Part shown: one piece after another, positions 5,397 through 7,435 of the stretch
Position numbering within the stretch: the stretch's first letter is position 1
How the letters are laid out: the number at the start of each line of letters is the position of its first letter
Assembly (NCBI GenBank): GCA_005888425.1
Contig: VAZF01000425.1
Span: 1 to 7,435, forward strand
DNA length: 7,435 bases
Reading direction: 5' to 3'
Source of the DNA: Alphaproteobacteria bacterium
Lineage (GTDB): Bacteria; Pseudomonadota; Alphaproteobacteria; ATCC43930; CGMCC-115725
Notes under the pieces: model-generated
Database searches by the model: none
Told to the model about the DNA's origin: nothing
What the model saw: the letters and a program-made list of their open reading frames with translations, nothing else
Translations under genes and position numbers: made by a program

Positions 5397-6330
5397 TTCG
5401 CTTCTGGTTGGCGAAGATTTGCTCGCGCAATTTCTCCCAACCCATGTCGAACTTGCCTTTGAACTTGTCGATCCATTCCTTCTTCGGTTGATGCGGCGAA
5501 TGCGTGCCGCCCGGTACGTAATAGACGAAGAACGGCTTGTCCGGCGCGGCGGCGTTCAAGCTATTCATGTAGTTGATGGCGTCGTCCGCCATGTCGGTGA
5601 TGAGGTTGTAGCCGGGCTTGCCGACCCATGGAAATACCTGGGTGGTGTTGCGAAACAGGTAGGGCGTCCACTGGTCTGTCTCGCCGCCCATGAACCCGTA
5701 GAAGTACTCGAAGCCCATGCCCACAGGCCATTGGTCGAACGGTCCGGCCGCGCTATACAAATAGGTGGGAGTGTTGTGGTTCTTGCCAAACCACGACGTG
5801 GCATATCCGTTATCGCGGAGAATTGTTCCGATCGTCGCGCTTTCGGGGCCAATGACGGAATCATAGCCCGGATAGCCGGTGGACATTTCACCGATAACGC
5901 CAAATCCGACTGAATGGTGGTTGCGGCCGGTGATCAGTGCTGCCCGCGTCGGCGAGCAGAGCGCCGTCGAGTGAAACTGCGTATAGCGCAATCCCGTGTC
6001 GGCAATGCGATCCATGCTCGGGGTCGGGATGACACCGCCGAAGGTGCCAGACACGCCATAGCCTTGATCATCGGTCATGATCAGCAACACGTTTGGCGCG
6101 CCTTTGGGCGGTACTACCGAGGGTGGCCAATACGGCTTGGAATCCTTGGCAGTCTCGTTGATTACGCCGCCAAACTTGGGAGGCTCGGAGGGAAGCTGAC
6201 TGCCCTCGATCGTTGTTGTGGCGGCCGGCGAACCCGGCGTGCCCGTGATTTGTTGAGCCACCGCGTCCTGCGGAAGCGATAGGCACAGAAGAACGCTTGT
6301 TGATGATAGGAAACTCGCAATTTTAGTCAC
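5341..6330 (-). CDS. Arylsulfatase, N-terminal fragment
   Basis: The fragment has 329 codons, of which about 311 are native; the last 18 are out-of-frame residues before a TGA at 5341. Start: GTG at 6330, with a near-perfect AGGAGG (6341-6336) at 5-nt spacing. Residues 1 to about 26 form a signal peptide ending DAVAQQ. VLLIMTDDQGYG contains the first metal-binding pair Asp87/Asp88. CSPTRAALITGRN carries Cys125 of the CxPxR motif, the residue converted to formylglycine, with Arg129. Such enzymes work in the periplasm or outside the cell. The fragment lacks the second metal-binding pair, so it should not be active alone. Confidence 0.8.
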   Translation of the reverse strand: MTKIASFLSSTSVLLCLSLPQDAVAQQITGTPGSPAATTTIEGSQLPSEPPKFGGVINETAKDSKPYWPPSVVPPKGAPNVLLIMTDDQGYGVSGTFGGVIPTPSMDRIADTGLRYTQFHSTALCSPTRAALITGRNHHSVGFGVIGEMSTGYPGYDSVIGPESATIGTILRDNGYATSWFGKNHNTPTYLYSAAGPFDQWPVGMGFEYFYGFMGGETDQWTPYLFRNTTQVFPWVGKPGYNLITDMADDAINYMNSLNAAAPDKPFFVYYVPGGTHSPHQPKKEWIDKFKGKFDMGWEKLREQIFANQKRIVRARGGGICRLRSLYRL

Positions 6331-6508
6331 GACGTCCTCCTATGATGGCCGGCTTCGTGGCGCAGCACGCCGCGTTAAAGCGGAGTGTAAGGCACCTTCA
6401 TTTCGTGGCTATGCATTTTCGGCGGACCAGTAACAATATCCGCACGAGCCACTCATGTCCGAAATGGGGTCATTCGCGATTGGAGCGAGCGACAGCCAAG
6501 CCTGGCTA

Positions 6509-6516
6509 TGTCCGCT
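6509..6516 (-). repeat. AGCGGACA core of the dispersed repeat, copy D
   Basis: The plus strand reads TGTCCGCT, the exact reverse of the 8-base end of copies A, B and C. The CTTCCGGT end is not present, so this is either a remnant or a chance match. It lies just outside the probable insertion-sequence boundary. Confidence 0.25.
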
Positions 6517-6526
6517 ATGCTGCGGT

Positions 6527-6550
6527 GGTCTCAACCGGTCGACGCAACAC
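6527..6550 (+). repeat. Probable left terminal region of the IS30-family element
   Basis: The stretch beginning GGTCTCAACC and ending GACGCAACAC lies 33-56 bp before the transposase ATG, the usual position of the left inverted repeat in IS30-family elements, and it resembles IS ends as I remember them. The right end is outside the window, so neither the inverted repeat nor a target duplication can be confirmed. Confidence 0.35.
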
Positions 6551-6582
6551 TTTATCTTGAAGGAGAGATCGAGTGGGGGTTG

Positions 6583-7435
6583 ATGGGTCACAAATTTCAT
6601 AGAGGGTTTACTGCGGCGGAGAAAACGGAGTTATGGGATCGCTGGAAGCGCGGGGAGTCGCTAAAAGCGATCGGACGAGCTTTTGGTAAGCAGTCATCGT
6701 CGATCTATTTTTTGGTGGCTCCGTATGGTGGGATTCGTCCTGCCCAGCGGCGTCGCTCCAGGCTGGCCTTGACGCTCGCGGAACGCGAGGTGATTTCCAG
6801 AGGCGTTACGACCCATCAATCGGCACGATCGATCGCCAGGTTGCTTGGCCGCTCACCCTCGACGGTGAGCCGGGAAATGAACCGCAATGGCGGCTGTGAT
6901 CGCTACCGAGCGACGCTTGCAGACGAGAATGCCTGGGCGCGAGCTCGTCGTCCAAAATGTTGTAAATTGGCGAACAGTCCGCGGCTACGGCGAGCTGTGG
7001 CGGGGAAACTCAGATTGGATTGGTCGCCAGAACAGATAGCCGGTTGGCTGAAGAGAACGCATCCTGAAGACGAGTGTAATCAGGTGTCACACGAGACGAT
7101 CTACCGCAGCTTATTTGTACAAACGCGTGGCGTGCTCAAGAAAGAGCTGCTCAGTCACCTTCGATCGAAGCGCTCGATGCGTCGCTCCCAGCCAGTTGAT
7201 CCGAATGGCGACAGACGGGGGCATATCAAGGATATCGTCTCAATCCGTCAGCGACCGGCGGCGGTTGAAGATCGGGCGGTGCCTGGCCATTGGGAAGGCG
7301 ATCTCCTGTCCGGGCCGAACAACAGCTACATCGCGACCTTGGTCGAACGTCATACCCGTTACGTGATGTTGGCCAAGGTGGCAGGCAAGGACACCCAGAC
7401 GGTTGTCACCGCGCTCATCAACCAGGCGAAGAAGC
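6583..7435 (+). mobile_element. IS30-family insertion sequence, left part (cut by window edge)
   Basis: The element is recognised by its transposase. The frame is open to the last base of the window with no stop, so the right portion and right inverted repeat are missing because of the window limit, not because of visible damage. It points away from the sulfatase and lies 252 bp upstream of the sulfatase start. Confidence 0.8.
6583..7435 (+). CDS. IS30-family transposase, 3' end beyond the window
   Basis: There are 284 complete codons, starting MGHKFHRGFTAAEKTELWDR and staying open to the edge. IS30 transposases are DDE recombinases of about 320-400 residues that make short target duplications. 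Two helix-turn-helix-like segments are visible: about 8-45 (FTAAEKTELW...LKAIGRAFGK) and about 65-105 (LTLAEREVIS...SIARLLGRSPSTVSREMNRNG), the second being the family hallmark. LDWSPEQIAGWLKR (about 145-158) and VSHETIYRSLF (about 168-178) follow. The catalytic core begins with GHWEGDLL, giving the first catalytic Asp at 240, then YIATLVERHTRYVMLAKV. The second Asp and the Glu should lie beyond the window. ATG 6583 is preceded in frame by TTG 6580. AAGGAG at 6560-6565 is rather far from both, so the exact start is uncertain. Nothing seen disables the gene. Confidence 0.9.
   Translation, partial: MGHKFHRGFTAAEKTELWDRWKRGESLKAIGRAFGKQSSSIYFLVAPYGGIRPAQRRRSRLALTLAEREVISRGVTTHQSARSIARLLGRSPSTVSREMNRNGGCDRYRATLADENAWARARRPKCCKLANSPRLRRAVAGKLRLDWSPEQIAGWLKRTHPEDECNQVSHETIYRSLFVQTRGVLKKELLSHLRSKRSMRRSQPVDPNGDRRGHIKDIVSIRQRPAAVEDRAVPGHWEGDLLSGPNNSYIATLVERHTRYVMLAKVAGKDTQTVVTALINQAKK

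Larger units (their letters stand above)
3894..6330 (-). pseudogene. Exported arylsulfatase, frameshifted and internally deleted
   Basis: Two consecutive minus-strand frames together encode one large type I sulfatase of the formylglycine-dependent family, which hydrolyses sulfate esters and is used to scavenge sulfur. The N-terminal part is in frame until codon 311 (Arg of NQKR, 5400-5398). One extra base at 5397 then shifts to the frame of the C-terminal part, which resumes with TTG (5396-5394) and YAREAEVFAAY. In homologues as I remember them, roughly 30 residues (an LGVIPANA-type segment) separate these two points, so the junction looks like a deletion with a net frameshift rather than a single-base indel. 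The joined product would be about 810 residues, close to a full sulfatase with a C-terminal beta-sandwich. Everything else is intact, so the event is recent or an assembly error. Confidence 0.75.
6331..6582. other. Divergent gap between sulfatase and transposase
   Basis: The first few bases on the sulfatase side hold its strong AGGAGG. The rest has no recognisable gene. TTGTTA on the minus strand (about 6438-6433) could be a -35 box for the sulfatase, but no good -10 follows at the right distance. A reverse-strand AGCGGACA lies at 6509-6516, and the expected left end of the insertion sequence lies beyond it. Confidence 0.5.

Noticed and set aside
5341..5420. Programmed ribosomal frameshifting joining the two sulfatase fragments
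   Set aside because: No slippery heptamer or stimulatory structure is visible at the junction, and the protein also appears to lack a segment there, which frameshifting would not explain.
1..7435. CRISPR array, tRNA or rRNA gene, phage module, toxin-antitoxin pair or defence system
   Set aside because: There are no regularly spaced direct repeats, no recognised cloverleaf or rRNA sequence, and no small paired genes. All sizeable genes are accounted for by known families.

Overview
The window looks like a piece of an alphaproteobacterial chromosome, most likely Bradyrhizobium or a close relative (Nitrobacteraceae, Rhizobiales). The reasons are high-GC coding, a lone ABC substrate-binding protein with the RREFVTLIG-type leader typical of that group, an Ala/Lys-rich L,D-transpeptidase, an IS30-family transposase, and short dispersed intergenic repeats. 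The genus is inferred from recalled sequence style and no search was run.

Layout from left to right: (1) 1-174 is non-coding and carries a copy of a dispersed repeat. (2) 175-1161 (-) is a periplasmic ABC substrate-binding protein with no permease or ATPase beside it. (3) 1162-1496 is a divergent intergenic region. (4) 1497-3035 (+) is a 512-aa exported L,D-transpeptidase with one catalytic YkuD domain, a long charged helical linker and a second YkuD-like domain without the catalytic Cys. (5) 3036-3460 is intergenic and holds another repeat copy, a strong RNA-like hairpin with a GAAA loop, and a leader with two competing hairpins in front of the next gene. (6) 3461-3856 (+) is a minimal RlpA-like double-psi beta-barrel protein. 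(7) 3894-6330 (-) is a large exported arylsulfatase, broken by a frameshift that coincides with missing sequence near 5397. Its two halves separate the catalytic Cys from the second metal-binding pair. (8) 6331-6582 is the divergent gap that should contain the left end of an insertion sequence. (9) 6583-7435 (+) is an IS30-family transposase cut off by the window edge.

The two same-strand envelope genes (L,D-transpeptidase and RlpA-like) both concern peptidoglycan, but 425 bp with several inverted repeats separates them, so they are probably not a simple operon. The sulfatase and RlpA-like genes converge over a compact hairpin that may terminate one or both. The transposase next to a decayed sulfatase suggests a locally unstable accessory region. 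I did not find a convincing new multi-gene system. The points most worth a second look are the intergenic structured elements, the tandem catalytic/degenerate transpeptidase, and the nature of the sulfatase break.
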